Below the pieces are notes generated by a model. That model saw only the letters and a list, made by a program, of their open reading frames with translations. It did no database searches and was not told the origin of the DNA. This document shows positions 1 to 8,864 of a DNA stretch of 64,000 nt, piece by piece. Origin of the DNA: Pseudomonadales bacterium (GTDB lineage: Bacteria > Pseudomonadota > Gammaproteobacteria > Pseudomonadales > Azotimanducaceae); contig JAHRVQ010000027.1 of assembly GCA_019090615.1 (NCBI GenBank), positions 1 to 64,000 of the forward strand, written 5' to 3'. Made by a program: the position numbers and the translations under genes. The first letter of the stretch is position 1. Every line of letters starts with the position of its first letter.

Positions 1-475
1 TAATCCCTTGACCTTGCTCTTGCCCTGATAAAGAGCCCTCAGCCGCTCTAATCCCTTGACCTTGCTCTTGCCCTGATAAAGAGCCCTCAGCGTCTCTTTG
101 CCCTTGCTCTCGCTCTGATAAAGAGCCCTCAGCTGCTCTAATCCCTTGACCTTGACCTTGATCTGATAAAGAGCCCTCAGCTGCTCTTTGCCCTTGCTCT
201 TGCCCTGATAAAGAGCCCTCAGCTGCTCTAATCCCTTGACCTTGATCTGATAAAGAACCCTCAGCTGCTCTAGTCCCCTGACCTTGATCTGACAAAGAAC
301 CCTCAGCCGCTCTAGCGCTTATCTCTTGCTCTACCTCATCATCAATCTCGACAAATAACTCCACTTTATTATTGCGGTTTACTGTCTTAAGAATAAGCGC
401 GTCTGGGCCAAATTCATTACTAACACGGCGCAATCCTTCATTCATATTGCTAGCTAATATCTTTCTAATACTCAC
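1..475 (-). CDS. flhF: FlhF, SRP-type GTPase for polar flagellum placement (5' part only)
   Basis: The frame starts at a GTG (475..473) and stays open for 158 codons to the window edge, so the 3' part is missing. FlhF is the membrane-associated SRP-family GTPase that sets the place and number of polar flagella. The first 30 residues match the FlhF N-terminus: SIRKILASNMNEGLRRV followed by NEFGPDALIL corresponds to the family pattern of an ALxxV helix and LGPDAVIL. A GGGAAGG ribosome site lies 7 bases before the GTG. Position directly after flhA is the classical flhA-flhF order. From residue 55 the frame enters seven tandem 14-16 residue repeats, where other FlhF proteins have a poorly conserved linker before the NG GTPase domain. 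The GTPase domain itself lies outside the window, so this call rests on the N-terminus and gene order. Confidence 0.85.
   Translation of the reverse strand, partial: MSIRKILASNMNEGLRRVSNEFGPDALILKTVNRNNKVELFVEIDDEVEQEISARAAEGSLSDQGQGTRAAEGSLSDQGQGIRAAEGSLSGQEQGQRAAEGSLSDQGQGQGIRAAEGSLSEREQGQRDAEGSLSGQEQGQGIRAAEGSLSGQEQGQGI
2..313 (-). repeat. In-frame tandem repeat of 42/48 bp inside flhF
   Basis: Seven head-to-tail units fill 312 bases and an eighth starts at the window edge. Every unit is 42 or 48 bases, so the flhF frame is kept. Each unit encodes RAAEGSLS followed by a Gln/Gly-rich tail such as DQGQGQGI, GQEQGQ or EREQGQ. Length variation comes from loss or gain of a two-residue step in the tail; one unit has RDAEGSLS. 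Units differ by only a few bases, which suggests recent expansion. The predicted peptide is Ser/Gly/Gln-rich and probably disordered. Confidence 0.9.
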
Positions 476-560
476 AATCAGCCCTTCCCTGAAAAACTAG
501 CCCAATAAATCCGCTGGATTCGAAGCTATAACAAGACTCCCTTATATAAACGTCTAACAT

Positions 561-2693
561 CTAAGCATCACCCACTGAAGCAATAATAGTAATCTGCTTA
601 TCCTCTGGAATTTCCTGATAGGACAGAACACTCAAGGTCGGTAATGCACTTCGGGTAAATCGATACAATGCAGGGCGAATTTGCGGCGACACTAATAATA
701 TTGTTGGCCCGCCGGTAGTTTCCTGGCGCTGTACAACTTCTGCCAGAGAGGTATGCAAATTGGTAGCCATATTTGGCTCCAAAATCATTTCATCTGTATC
801 CCCGCCCCCTACCTGTTTCGCCTGCTGAATGGATTTATGAATTATCTGCTCTAATTTCGGTGCCAGGGTCATAACCGGCACTTCAGCTTCACCTTCCACC
901 AGGTTATGCACTATGACTCTGGACAATGCTATTCTGACACTAGCAAGCAAAGCCGCCTGGTCCCGCGCAGTACTTGCGACCATGGCCTCAGCAATAGTTC
1001 GCATATCTCTGACGGGTACATTTTCTCTCAACAACCTTTGCAATACCGTCAATAGCCCACCTAGCGACACTACCGCGGGTACAAGTTCTTCAACCAGCTT
1101 AGGACAGCTTTCTGACAACAAATTGAGCATTTGTTGTACTTCTTCATGACCCAATAATTGTGCGGCCTGGTTACTCATTACCTGATTAAGGTGAGTAGCA
1201 ATAACCGTACCTGGGTCAACCACCGTATAACCCAACGTTTGAGCATGGTCTTTTTGCGCAGGTTCAATCCAGATCGCATCTAGGCCAAACGCTGGGTCCT
1301 TAGTTTCTATACCTTCGACAGGCCCAAATACCTGACCCGGATTAATCGCAAGCTCTCGGTCCTGATGTACAGTACCTTCACCGGCAGTAACGCCTAGTAG
1401 CGTTAATCGATAGGCGCTGGGTAACAGTTCCAGATTATCTCGAATATGCACAGAAGGCATTAGAAAACCAAGTTCTTGCGATAACTTTTTCCTGACCCCT
1501 TTTATACGCCCAAGTAACTCACCATTCTGGCTTTTATCAACCAGGGGGATTAGTCGATAACCTACTTCCAAACCCACCATATCAATGGGTGCAACATCGT
1601 CCCAACCAAGCTCTTTAGGCTCATCAGGTAGCGCTTCGCTATTACTTAACGAGTCTTGAGCTTCAGGCATATCCACAGGGTTATTGCGCGTATGATTAAT
1701 AATATAAGCACCAAGCCCTGCCACAAGCGCTAGCCCAACAAAAATAAAGTGCGGCATGCCGGGGATCACCCCCATAACGAATAAGATAATTGCCGCAACC
1801 GCCAATGCCTTGGGATCGTAGAACATTTGCTTGACGACTTGCGTACCAACATCCTGTACTGCATTTGAGCGAGTCACCATCAGCGCAGAAGCTGTGGATA
1901 ATAATAGCGAAGGAATTTGTGCCACTAAACCATCGCCAATTGTTAGTAACGAATACTTTTCTACCGCCTCTGAAAATGGCAGGTCATGCTGGACCAGGCC
2001 AATGGATAGACCGCCAATTATATTCACAACTAGAATAAGCATCCCGGCAACAGCATCACCACGAACAAATTTGCTTGCACCATCCATAGCACCATAAAAA
2101 TCTGCTTCGGCTGAGATATCGTTGCGCCGGGTTTGGGCTTCCTCCTGATCGATCATACCGGCATTCAGGTCGGCATCAATCGCCATTTGTTTACCTGGCA
2201 TAGCATCAAGAGTAAAACGCGCGCTCACTTCCGATATCCGCCCAGCACCTTTGGTAACCACTACAAAATTTATAATCACCAGAATAAGAAATACCACTAA
2301 CCCAACAACGTAGTTGCCGCCAACTACCACTTCACCAAATGCCTCAATAACTGCACCTGCGGCATCCCCGCCTTCATGTCCATAAAGCAAAACTACTCGA
2401 GTTGAAGCTACATTAAGGGATAGCCGTAACAAGGTTGCCACCAGCAAAATGGTCGGAAAGAGCGCAAAATCCAGCGGCCTGCTGGCATAAACACTGACCA
2501 ACAACACTACCAATGCCATAGCAATATTAAAGGTAAAAAGGAAATCCAGCAAAATCGCGGGTACTGGCAAGGTCATCATCGCCAACACAACCAACAACAA
2601 CAGCGGCACGCCTAATCCACCGTGCCTCAAACCACGCGCAGTCTCCAAAGCAGACGTTTTATTAAAGCCAAATGCGTGGCGGCTTAGTTCCAT
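561..2693 (-). CDS. flhA: FlhA, flagellar export gate protein
   Basis: FlhA is the large inner-membrane component of the flagellar type III export gate; its cytoplasmic domain docks chaperone-substrate complexes. The N-terminal half carries about eight hydrophobic segments (for example LLLLVVLAMMTLPVPAILL near the start). The FHIPEP-family loop with DAMPGKQMAIDADLNAG is clear, and a cytoplasmic domain of about 350 residues follows. The frame could begin at a TTG at 2711, but the ATG at 2693 has a GGGAG/AGGGG purine stretch upstream and gives 710 residues, close to the family size. It lies 187 bases after flhB and is followed after 85 bases by flhF. I saw no sigma-54 site directly upstream. 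Confidence 0.97.
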   Translation of the reverse strand: MELSRHAFGFNKTSALETARGLRHGGLGVPLLLLVVLAMMTLPVPAILLDFLFTFNIAMALVVLLVSVYASRPLDFALFPTILLVATLLRLSLNVASTRVVLLYGHEGGDAAGAVIEAFGEVVVGGNYVVGLVVFLILVIINFVVVTKGAGRISEVSARFTLDAMPGKQMAIDADLNAGMIDQEEAQTRRNDISAEADFYGAMDGASKFVRGDAVAGMLILVVNIIGGLSIGLVQHDLPFSEAVEKYSLLTIGDGLVAQIPSLLLSTASALMVTRSNAVQDVGTQVVKQMFYDPKALAVAAIILFVMGVIPGMPHFIFVGLALVAGLGAYIINHTRNNPVDMPEAQDSLSNSEALPDEPKELGWDDVAPIDMVGLEVGYRLIPLVDKSQNGELLGRIKGVRKKLSQELGFLMPSVHIRDNLELLPSAYRLTLLGVTAGEGTVHQDRELAINPGQVFGPVEGIETKDPAFGLDAIWIEPAQKDHAQTLGYTVVDPGTVIATHLNQVMSNQAAQLLGHEEVQQMLNLLSESCPKLVEELVPAVVSLGGLLTVLQRLLRENVPVRDMRTIAEAMVASTARDQAALLASVRIALSRVIVHNLVEGEAEVPVMTLAPKLEQIIHKSIQQAKQVGGGDTDEMILEPNMATNLHTSLAEVVQRQETTGGPTILLVSPQIRPALYRFTRSALPTLSVLSYQEIPEDKQITIIASVGDA

Positions 2694-2880
2694 ATCCCCT
2701 ACTACTCCCAAATAAAATCTAAACTAACTAGATGCGGCATGTTCACTCTGCACTTTGAGGATGGAAACTAAGTGCGCTGTTAAACACATTCAACCCTTCA
2801 ATTGCGTCGACAAAATGACTTTTTGCATCAATATAATAGATAAAGCAAGAATGAGGCCTACTTTTAATTTGTGGCGTTTT

Positions 2881-4026
2881 TCAGGTTTTATTTGCCATCT
2901 GTACGAATTCATCCGGTATATCCAGATTGCCCAACGGTCGAGGCGCTGCACCCTGTCCTTTTCGATACTGTTTAAGCTGAAAAACATAGGCAAGAATCTG
3001 TGCCACCGCGACATACAGCCCCTGCGGCACAAATTGATTGATGTCTGTCGAATAAAATAATGACCGCGCAAGAATTGGGTAACTAACGATAGTAATATCA
3101 TGGGCAATTGCCACTTCTTTTATCAATGCGGCGACGTTATCAACGCCTTTGGCAACCAGCATCGGTGACGCCATATTGTCTGGGTCATATTTTAGGGCAA
3201 CAGAAAAATGACTCGGATTGGTAATAATTACATCTGCATCAGGCACCTCCGACATCATTCTGCCGCGCGCCATTTCTTGTTGCAGCTGACGGATACGGCT
3301 TTTCACCTCAGGTTTACCTTCGGTGTTTTTCATTTCATCTTTTACTTCCTGAACGGTCATTTTCAATTTTTTGGTATGTTCAACAATCTGAAACGGAATA
3401 TCGATGGCCGCGATAACCAGTATAGAAAGGCTCATTAACAGAAACGATAAAACCAACGTATAAGCCGCTATTGGTATAGCGACATCCACCGATTGTTGAC
3501 CCAATAGCTGGATCTTTGGCATATTAAAATAAAGAATTAATACCGCAGAAGCTGCAACCACCAGGAATTTACCCAACGCCTTGGCCAATTCCATCAGCGC
3601 ATTAAGGGAAAACATCCGCCCCAGACCTTTCGGAAAACTCATGCGACTGAATTTTGGCGCCATAGCCTTTGGCGATACTAACCAGCCACCCATCGAAACA
3701 GGGCCAATAAAAGCCGCTAATAAAATCAGCAAAAACAACGGCATGGTAATAGAGACAGCATCTATAGCGGAGCGAAAGACGTGCAGGCCCATCTGCTGAG
3801 GGTCAAATATGGTGTCACGATCCAGCATCATATTAAACTGAAACAAATCAACACCGCCCTGATAAAAACTAGCCCCAAAAAACAACAGACCAAAAGAGCC
3901 AAATACCAATACCAACAGAGTATTGAGCTCCTTCGACCGAGCAACCTGACCGTCGTCACGGGCCTTTTCAAGTTTTTTGGCGGTCGGTTCCTCGGTTTTT
4001 TCCTGCGAACTATCTTCTTCGGCCAT
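2881..4026 (-). CDS. flhB: FlhB, export gate and substrate-specificity switch
   Basis: FlhB sits in the export gate and changes export from hook-type to filament-type substrates after autocleavage. The protein has a charged N-terminus, four hydrophobic segments and a conserved cytoplasmic tail (EVKDEMKNTEGKPEVK is typical). The autocleavage site, normally Asn-Pro-Thr-His, here reads Asn-Pro-Ser-His. The Asn-Pro bond that is cut is kept, so function is probably preserved. The 381-residue length is normal. An AAGG ribosome site lies just before the ATG. It follows fliR by 127 bases. Confidence 0.97.
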   Translation of the reverse strand: MAEEDSSQEKTEEPTAKKLEKARDDGQVARSKELNTLLVLVFGSFGLLFFGASFYQGGVDLFQFNMMLDRDTIFDPQQMGLHVFRSAIDAVSITMPLFLLILLAAFIGPVSMGGWLVSPKAMAPKFSRMSFPKGLGRMFSLNALMELAKALGKFLVVAASAVLILYFNMPKIQLLGQQSVDVAIPIAAYTLVLSFLLMSLSILVIAAIDIPFQIVEHTKKLKMTVQEVKDEMKNTEGKPEVKSRIRQLQQEMARGRMMSEVPDADVIITNPSHFSVALKYDPDNMASPMLVAKGVDNVAALIKEVAIAHDITIVSYPILARSLFYSTDINQFVPQGLYVAVAQILAYVFQLKQYRKGQGAAPRPLGNLDIPDEFVQMANKT

Positions 4027-4153
4027 ATACTGCCTTTCAGGTTCATTTTAGAGAATTACCGCACCTTCACCAAACTCGCTGCGAGCAACTAATCACCGCT
4101 ATTTGAAAAATAACTCTCTGACCTAATTAAACGTAAGGGGCATCCAATTAATT

Positions 4154-4930
4154 TTATTGCCCATACATATTTTTAATCAACTGCAAATTTTCTGAGACCA
4201 GGGTCTGATATTGCGGCAAAAACCCCGACAGACCGATCCACATAATTAACAGCCCCATTGCCATGGTAAAAGGAAAACCCAATGAAAATATATTCAACTG
4301 CGGTGCCGCTCTGGTCATAATACCAAAGGCAAAATTAATCGTTAGAATGGCAGTGACCACGGGCAAAGCAACAAATAGCCCACTGGCAAATAACCATGTA
4401 CCCATTACTGCGATGTCGAATAAGCCAGTAAATTGCCAATCATAACTAACAGGCAATACAAAAAAACTCTCGATCAATATTTCTATAGCCACTAAATGAC
4501 CGTTCATACCTAAAAAAACCAATGTCGTCAGCATCAAATAAAACTGGCTGACTATTGCCACTGCTACACCATTACCCGGGTCAATCATCGATGCAAAACC
4601 CAAACCCATTTGCATTGCCATCATCTGACCAGCAAGAATAAACACTTGAAATAGTATCTGTAGTACAAATGCCATAGAAACACCGATCAGAATCTGTTCT
4701 GCCACCATCACATAAGATTGAACGGATAAAAAATCCACCACCGGCATAACAGGTAGTGCGGACATCACCATAATCGATAACAATGTCACCAGGCCAATGC
4801 GAATATAACTGGAAACTAATCGAGTACTAAATATTGGCATCACCAGGAAGAAAGCACCGATCCTGATAAACGGCCACATAAAGTCACTTAATAGCGCCAT
4901 CAACTGGGCTTCTGAAACTTCATATCCCAT
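4154..4930 (-). CDS. fliR: FliR, export gate membrane protein
   Basis: FliR forms, with FliP and FliQ, the helical core of the export channel. The product has 258 residues with repeated long hydrophobic stretches, and typical FliR landmarks such as FLVMPIFSTRLVSSYIRIGL near the N-terminus and the segment ending in MGLGFASMIDPGNG in the middle. Size and place between fliQ and flhB are standard. Confidence 0.96.
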   Translation of the reverse strand: MGYEVSEAQLMALLSDFMWPFIRIGAFFLVMPIFSTRLVSSYIRIGLVTLLSIMVMSALPVMPVVDFLSVQSYVMVAEQILIGVSMAFVLQILFQVFILAGQMMAMQMGLGFASMIDPGNGVAVAIVSQFYLMLTTLVFLGMNGHLVAIEILIESFFVLPVSYDWQFTGLFDIAVMGTWLFASGLFVALPVVTAILTINFAFGIMTRAAPQLNIFSLGFPFTMAMGLLIMWIGLSGFLPQYQTLVSENLQLIKNMYGQ

Positions 4931-4990
4931 TTACCCTCCCATTTCAGGCATGGACAATACAACCAGGCTCATCTACCAAATACACAACAA

Positions 4991-5260
4991 TTAGCCTATT
5001 AACAATGGCACCCGCACCAACAGACTATTGGCATGTTCCATCAGCAAATTAAGCAACCATGGGCCTAGCATCATTATGGTACCTAGCGTTACCAGCAAGC
5101 GGGGCAAAAAGCTTAAGGTTTGTTCATTTATCTGGGTTGCTGCCTGAAACATGCTCACCACTAACCCCACCATCAAACTGGGCACAACAATCACCGAAAC
5201 CATCAACACGATAAGCATCAACGCTTCTTTAAAAATATCTAACACCACATGCGGAGTCAT
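4991..5260 (-). CDS. fliQ: FliQ, export gate membrane protein
   Basis: FliQ is a small two-helix membrane protein of the FliPQR export channel. The frame is open from a TTG at 5281, but the ATG at 5260 has an AAGGTG ribosome site 5 bases upstream and gives exactly 89 residues, the usual FliQ length. The sequence starts MTPHVVLDIFKEALMLIV and has the expected two hydrophobic helices. It begins 27 bases after the fliP stop, so it is surely cotranscribed with it. Confidence 0.96.
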   Translation of the reverse strand: MTPHVVLDIFKEALMLIVLMVSVIVVPSLMVGLVVSMFQAATQINEQTLSFLPRLLVTLGTIMMLGPWLLNLLMEHANSLLVRVPLLIG

Positions 5261-5287
5261 AGTTTCACCTTGATAAATCAACCATCA

Positions 5288-6118
5288 CTAACCCAGACCG
5301 AAACTACTTGCTAACGACCCAACAACCATTGCCCAGCCATCTACCAGTACAAACAACATAAGTTTAAACGGCAAGGAAATAATTATTGGCGACAACATCA
5401 TCATACCCATTGACATCAATACACTGGCAACTACCAGGTCAATAACAAGGAAAGGAATGAACAGCAGAAAACCGATCTGGAACGCTGTTTTCAATTCACT
5501 GGTAACAAAAGCAGGCGCCAACACAAAAAAACTGACATCCGCCGCAGTATTCGGTTTAGGGGAATTTGAGATTCTTAAAAACAGGGATAAATCATCTTCT
5601 CGGGTTTGCCCGAGCATGAATTGTCGAAAAGGTTCTGCGCCAGATTGAACCGCTGCAAGTGGCGCAAGCTGTTCATTTAGATAGGGCTGCAAACCCACTC
5701 GATTCGCTTCCTGTAATACCGGCGACATAACAAAAATTGACAGGAACAGTGCCAGTCCAAGTAAAACCTGATTAGACGGCGTCTGTTGCAAACCTAGCGC
5801 CTGGCGTAAAATTGCGAAGACTACGATTATTCGAGTAAACGCCGTCATCATCATTAGCATTGACGGCAACAAGGTTAATGCAGTCATCACCGCTAGTATC
5901 TGCAAGGTCACCGTATAGGTGCCGTCACCCTGAGCATTTTTCGTATAGGCGACAGCTGGAATACCCAGTTTGCCCGCGCTATTTTCGAACGCTGCCAATG
6001 CCGAGCTAGCTAGCACAGCACCTTCTGCGCGGCCCGCGGTTTGTGGCTCTTCAGCGGCAAAGCAGGTTGGCAGTAATCCTGCAACCAACATGACAATCAA
6101 ACAAATACGCCTGCCCAT
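5288..6118 (-). CDS. fliP: FliP, export gate membrane protein
   Basis: FliP is the main component of the FliPQR export pore. A cleavable signal peptide is visible at the start ([21 protein letters not shown]), as is known for FliP. The central region has the family signatures [20 protein letters not shown] and [20 protein letters not shown], and the C-terminus has the paired helices ending in [13 protein letters not shown]. Length of 276 residues is normal. An AGAGG ribosome site lies 7 bases before the ATG. The 177-base gap to fliO carries an 18-bp tandem array. Confidence 0.97.
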   Translation of the reverse strand: MGRRICLIVMLVAGLLPTCFAAEEPQTAGRAEGAVLASSALAAFENSAGKLGIPAVAYTKNAQGDGTYTVTLQILAVMTALTLLPSMLMMMTAFTRIIVVFAILRQALGLQQTPSNQVLLGLALFLSIFVMSPVLQEANRVGLQPYLNEQLAPLAAVQSGAEPFRQFMLGQTREDDLSLFLRISNSPKPNTAADVSFFVLAPAFVTSELKTAFQIGFLLFIPFLVIDLVVASVLMSMGMMMLSPIIISLPFKLMLFVLVDGWAMVVGSLASSFGLG

Positions 6119-6162
6119 CCATAAACCTCTACGTCATATTTCTGACAGGCATCTAGCGCCTC

Positions 6163-6268
6163 TCTATTGACTAGCACCTTTCTATTGACTAGTACCTTTA
6201 TATTGACTAGTACCTTTATATTGACTAGTACCTTTATATTGACTAGTACCTTTATATTGACTAGTACC
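6163..6268. repeat. 18-bp tandem array between fliO and fliP
   Basis: Six units (five full, one of 16 bases) of an 18-base sequence, on the plus strand tatattgactagtacctt, run head to tail. Two units differ at one or two bases. Each contains the palindrome ACTAGT and, on the minus (transcribed) strand, the sequence GTCAAT. A plus-strand frame through it would encode a Thr/Ser/Phe repeat but has no other support. Function unknown. Confidence 0.9.
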
Positions 6269-6295
6269 AGGAGTCTGCAGCCCTTATTTCAAGTT

Positions 6296-6646
6296 CTAAT
6301 CAGCATTGGCAAGAATTTTTCCTCGCGTTATTTCATCCTGCAATGTGACTTTAAAAGCGCCGCTGGTATTATCCTGTTCAGCATCTTTAGCAGGCCCAAA
6401 ATTTTGTTCAAACGTTTCTAGCTTCGCTATGCAACCAGGTGTCACGCCAAGTAAAATCTGTCGACCTTGATACTCAACAACTACCAGTTTTTCCTTTATG
6501 CCCAATGTCATTGTGGCTTTTATTTCAATCGCCCCTGCAGCCTGCAATGTCCGCGCATTAAGTTTCTTCAATACGAAGCCGCAAACCAGAATAAAGCCAA
6601 CAATCAAAGCCAGATATAGTCCTACCTGAAAAACCTGATGCTGCAT
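6296..6646 (-). CDS. fliO: FliO, export gate assembly protein
   Basis: FliO is a bitopic membrane protein that helps assemble FliP in the export gate. The 116-residue product has one N-terminal hydrophobic helix (VGLYLALIVGFILVCGFVL) and a short cytoplasmic domain with the family pattern MTLGIKEKLVVVEYQGRQIL followed by LGVTPG. FliO is poorly conserved, but its position between fliN and fliP is diagnostic. It starts 3 bases after the fliN stop. Confidence 0.93.
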   Translation of the reverse strand: MQHQVFQVGLYLALIVGFILVCGFVLKKLNARTLQAAGAIEIKATMTLGIKEKLVVVEYQGRQILLGVTPGCIAKLETFEQNFGPAKDAEQDNTSGAFKVTLQDEITRGKILANAD

Positions 6647-6649
6647 CTT

Positions 6650-7066
6650 CTACCCCAGCTTTCTAATTCGTTCCGCTGCACTGATAACATCAGTCAGACG
6701 AATACCAAATTTCTCGTTAACCACTACAACCTCACCATGTGCAATCAGGGTATTATTTACCAGTACATCCAATGGTTCACCGGCTAATCTATCCAGCTCA
6801 ATCACAGACCCTTGATTGAGCTGCAACAGATTTCGAATATTAATCTGGGTACTACCCACCACCATACTAATGGATACCGGTATATCCAAAATTACTTCAA
6901 GGTCTGGATTGTCCGCATCAAAACTGGAAGGCCCAGCATCATCAACCAGCTCATCCAGCTGCTGAGATGCAATCGTTTCCTCCTCCTCCTGTTCTTCAAG
7001 CGCAGCAGCCCAATCGTCCGCCACACCCTCATTATCATCATCAACTACATCATCCTCATCACTCAT
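6650..7066 (-). CDS. fliN: FliN, C-ring switch protein
   Basis: FliN forms the lower ring of the rotor switch with FliM. The C-terminal 80 residues are a clear SpoA/surface-presentation domain: ILDIPVSISMVVGSTQINIR, then LNQGSVIELDRLAGEPLDVL and a C-terminal FGIRLTDV. The first 60 residues are very acidic (many Asp/Glu), as in other polar-flagellum FliN proteins. Length 138 residues. It lies 98 bases after fliM. Confidence 0.96.
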   Translation of the reverse strand: MSDEDDVVDDDNEGVADDWAAALEEQEEEETIASQQLDELVDDAGPSSFDADNPDLEVILDIPVSISMVVGSTQINIRNLLQLNQGSVIELDRLAGEPLDVLVNNTLIAHGEVVVVNEKFGIRLTDVISAAERIRKLG

Positions 7067-7164
7067 CTGCTGTCTCTATCTGATTCTTGATCTAATAATT
7101 GAAAATTAATTAGTGGATATTAAAACAGTATTGAATACGATTTTTTGGCACCGTATACATCACT

Positions 7165-8139
7165 TTAGTGGCCCGGAACTTTAACCGGCTCCAGGATTTT
7201 CATGGCTAAAGAACCGTTTCTTTCACCCAACCTGGTACGAAACATAGGCACATCGTTAGCAGTAAGAATATGCTCATCAGGCATATCGATAGGTATCACA
7301 TCGCCTGGTGCCAAATCCACCAGATCACGCAACATAATATCCCGTTCAACCACCTTACAGTTCAAATCTACCTTGCAATCAAGCACCTCAAAGCGCAATG
7401 CATTGACCCATCTGTCATCCACATCAGTAACGTCACTTTGAACCCCAGCATCCAACTGTTCTCGAATTGGCTCGATCATTGAATACGGCATTGTGATATG
7501 TAAATCACCACCACCGCCATCGAGTTCAATATGAAAGGAATTAACAACTACCACCTCACTTGGGCTAACAATATTCGCCAACGACGGATTAACTTCAGAG
7601 CTAACATATTCGAACTCCACATCCATTATATTCGCCCAGGCCGCCTTAAGATCAACGAATATCTGCTTCAGCATCAACTGCACAACACGTAGTTCAGTCG
7701 GAGTAAATTCTCGCCCTTCAATTTTGGCATGACGCCCATCACCACCAAAAAAATTATCCACTAACTTAAACACAAGTTTCGCATCAAGAATGAATAATGC
7801 CGTGCCCCGCAAGGGCCGAATCTTAATCAGGTTCAAACTTGTTGGCACATATAGCGTATGAACATATTCACCAAACTTGATTATCTGGATACCGCCGACG
7901 GCAACATCTGCACTGTGGCGTAGCAAATTGAACAGACTGATGCGGGTATAACGGGCAAATCGCTCGTTAATCATTTCCAGCGTCGGCATTCGCCCCCGCA
8001 CGATCCGGTCCTGACTGGTTAAATCCCAGCCCTTAACCGCTGTAGCATCGATATCTTCATCAACATCAATATCGCCATCATCAACCCCATGCAGAAGCGC
8101 GTCAATTTCATCCTGTGATAGTAAATCCTGTACTGACAT
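7165..8139 (-). CDS. fliM: FliM, C-ring switch protein
   Basis: FliM is the rotor switch protein that binds phospho-CheY. The CheY-binding N-terminal peptide is present (LLSQDEIDALLHGV). The middle CheC-like domain follows (RTSLFN-type region with RHSADVAVGGI) and a C-terminal SpoA domain is present. Length of 324 residues is normal. The start is 3 bases after the fliL stop, consistent with translational coupling. Confidence 0.97.
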   Translation of the reverse strand: MSVQDLLSQDEIDALLHGVDDGDIDVDEDIDATAVKGWDLTSQDRIVRGRMPTLEMINERFARYTRISLFNLLRHSADVAVGGIQIIKFGEYVHTLYVPTSLNLIKIRPLRGTALFILDAKLVFKLVDNFFGGDGRHAKIEGREFTPTELRVVQLMLKQIFVDLKAAWANIMDVEFEYVSSEVNPSLANIVSPSEVVVVNSFHIELDGGGGDLHITMPYSMIEPIREQLDAGVQSDVTDVDDRWVNALRFEVLDCKVDLNCKVVERDIMLRDLVDLAPGDVIPIDMPDEHILTANDVPMFRTRLGERNGSLAMKILEPVKVPGH

Positions 8140-8142
8140 AGT

Positions 8143-8682
8143 TTATTGCATCACAAAGTTGGTGAATAAAATGGCTTCGATTCCACGACTGCCAATTTCC
8201 CGTTGCATAATTGTTTGTACGGCTTTGAGGGATTTTTCTTTTAGCGCTTCTTTACCCGCAGGTGTTTGCAATTCCACATAATCTTCAGCGGCAAAAAGCA
8301 ACACCAGGGTATTTCTAATCAACGGGTTATGATTAATCAGCGCACTAACAACTTCACTTTCCCGAGTCACTAAAGTAAGTTCAAGCTGCATATAGCGCTG
8401 TTTATTATTGGCCTCAAAGGTAGTAACAAAGGCAGGCCGCATCTTATGATAGATGGCATGGCCGGGACCGCTACTAAAAAGGCCACCTGAGGATTGGCCA
8501 TCGGCTTCCTCGTCTCCCTCTTCGGCAGATGATTCATCCTGCATCATATTGTTCATATAGTAGATCGCACCGCCGGCCACCGCGCCAAGCAGCAACAGCA
8601 CTATCGCTATGATGATAATCAGTTTCTTCTTACCGCCACCACCAGATTCGCCTGCTTCTTCTTCGTCAATGTCATCAGCCAT
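8143..8682 (-). CDS. fliL: FliL, basal-body-associated motor protein
   Basis: FliL is an inner-membrane protein around the stator that supports motor torque. It has a short cytoplasmic N-terminus, one hydrophobic helix (LIIIIAIVLLLLGAVAGGAI) and a periplasmic domain ending in the typical IEAILFTNFVMQ. An acidic linker follows the membrane helix. Length 179 residues. It heads the fliLMNOPQR-flhB run, and a sigma-54-like site lies about 75 bases upstream. Confidence 0.95.
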   Translation of the reverse strand: MADDIDEEEAGESGGGGKKKLIIIIAIVLLLLGAVAGGAIYYMNNMMQDESSAEEGDEEADGQSSGGLFSSGPGHAIYHKMRPAFVTTFEANNKQRYMQLELTLVTRESEVVSALINHNPLIRNTLVLLFAAEDYVELQTPAGKEALKEKSLKAVQTIMQREIGSRGIEAILFTNFVMQ

Positions 8683-8756
8683 TATTGGTCACTCATTAAT
8701 TTATGCCGCCAAATTTTCGACGCTAAACTCTATAAATGGCGCCTATAAACTAACAA

Positions 8757-8772
8757 AGCAATTTGCGTACCA
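8757..8772 (-). promoter_or_regulatory. Sigma-54-like promoter for fliLMNOPQR-flhB
   Basis: On the minus strand the sequence TGGTAC, 5 bases, TTGCT matches the -24/-12 consensus TGGCAC-N5-TTGCW with one mismatch. The GG at -24 and GC at -12 are both kept. It lies in the 182-base gap between fliK and fliL, and the fliL operon is sigma-54/FleQ dependent in Pseudomonas. Confidence 0.65.
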
Positions 8773-8864
8773 AAAACCCTGCCGCTCAATAATCAACCCC
8801 GCAAACAATCGACGTCAACAATCCTTTTGCTCCGTAAAATTTATGCAGTCTGCGCAAAAGGCAT

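Noticed and set aside
1-313. CRISPR-like array or plain satellite DNA
   Set aside because: Units are adjacent with no unique spacers, and the sequence continues the flhF frame with unit lengths divisible by three.
6167-6421. Plus-strand frame encoding a Thr/Ser/Phe repeat peptide
   Set aside because: It is the reading of the 18-bp array and the antisense of fliO; no ribosome site or family.
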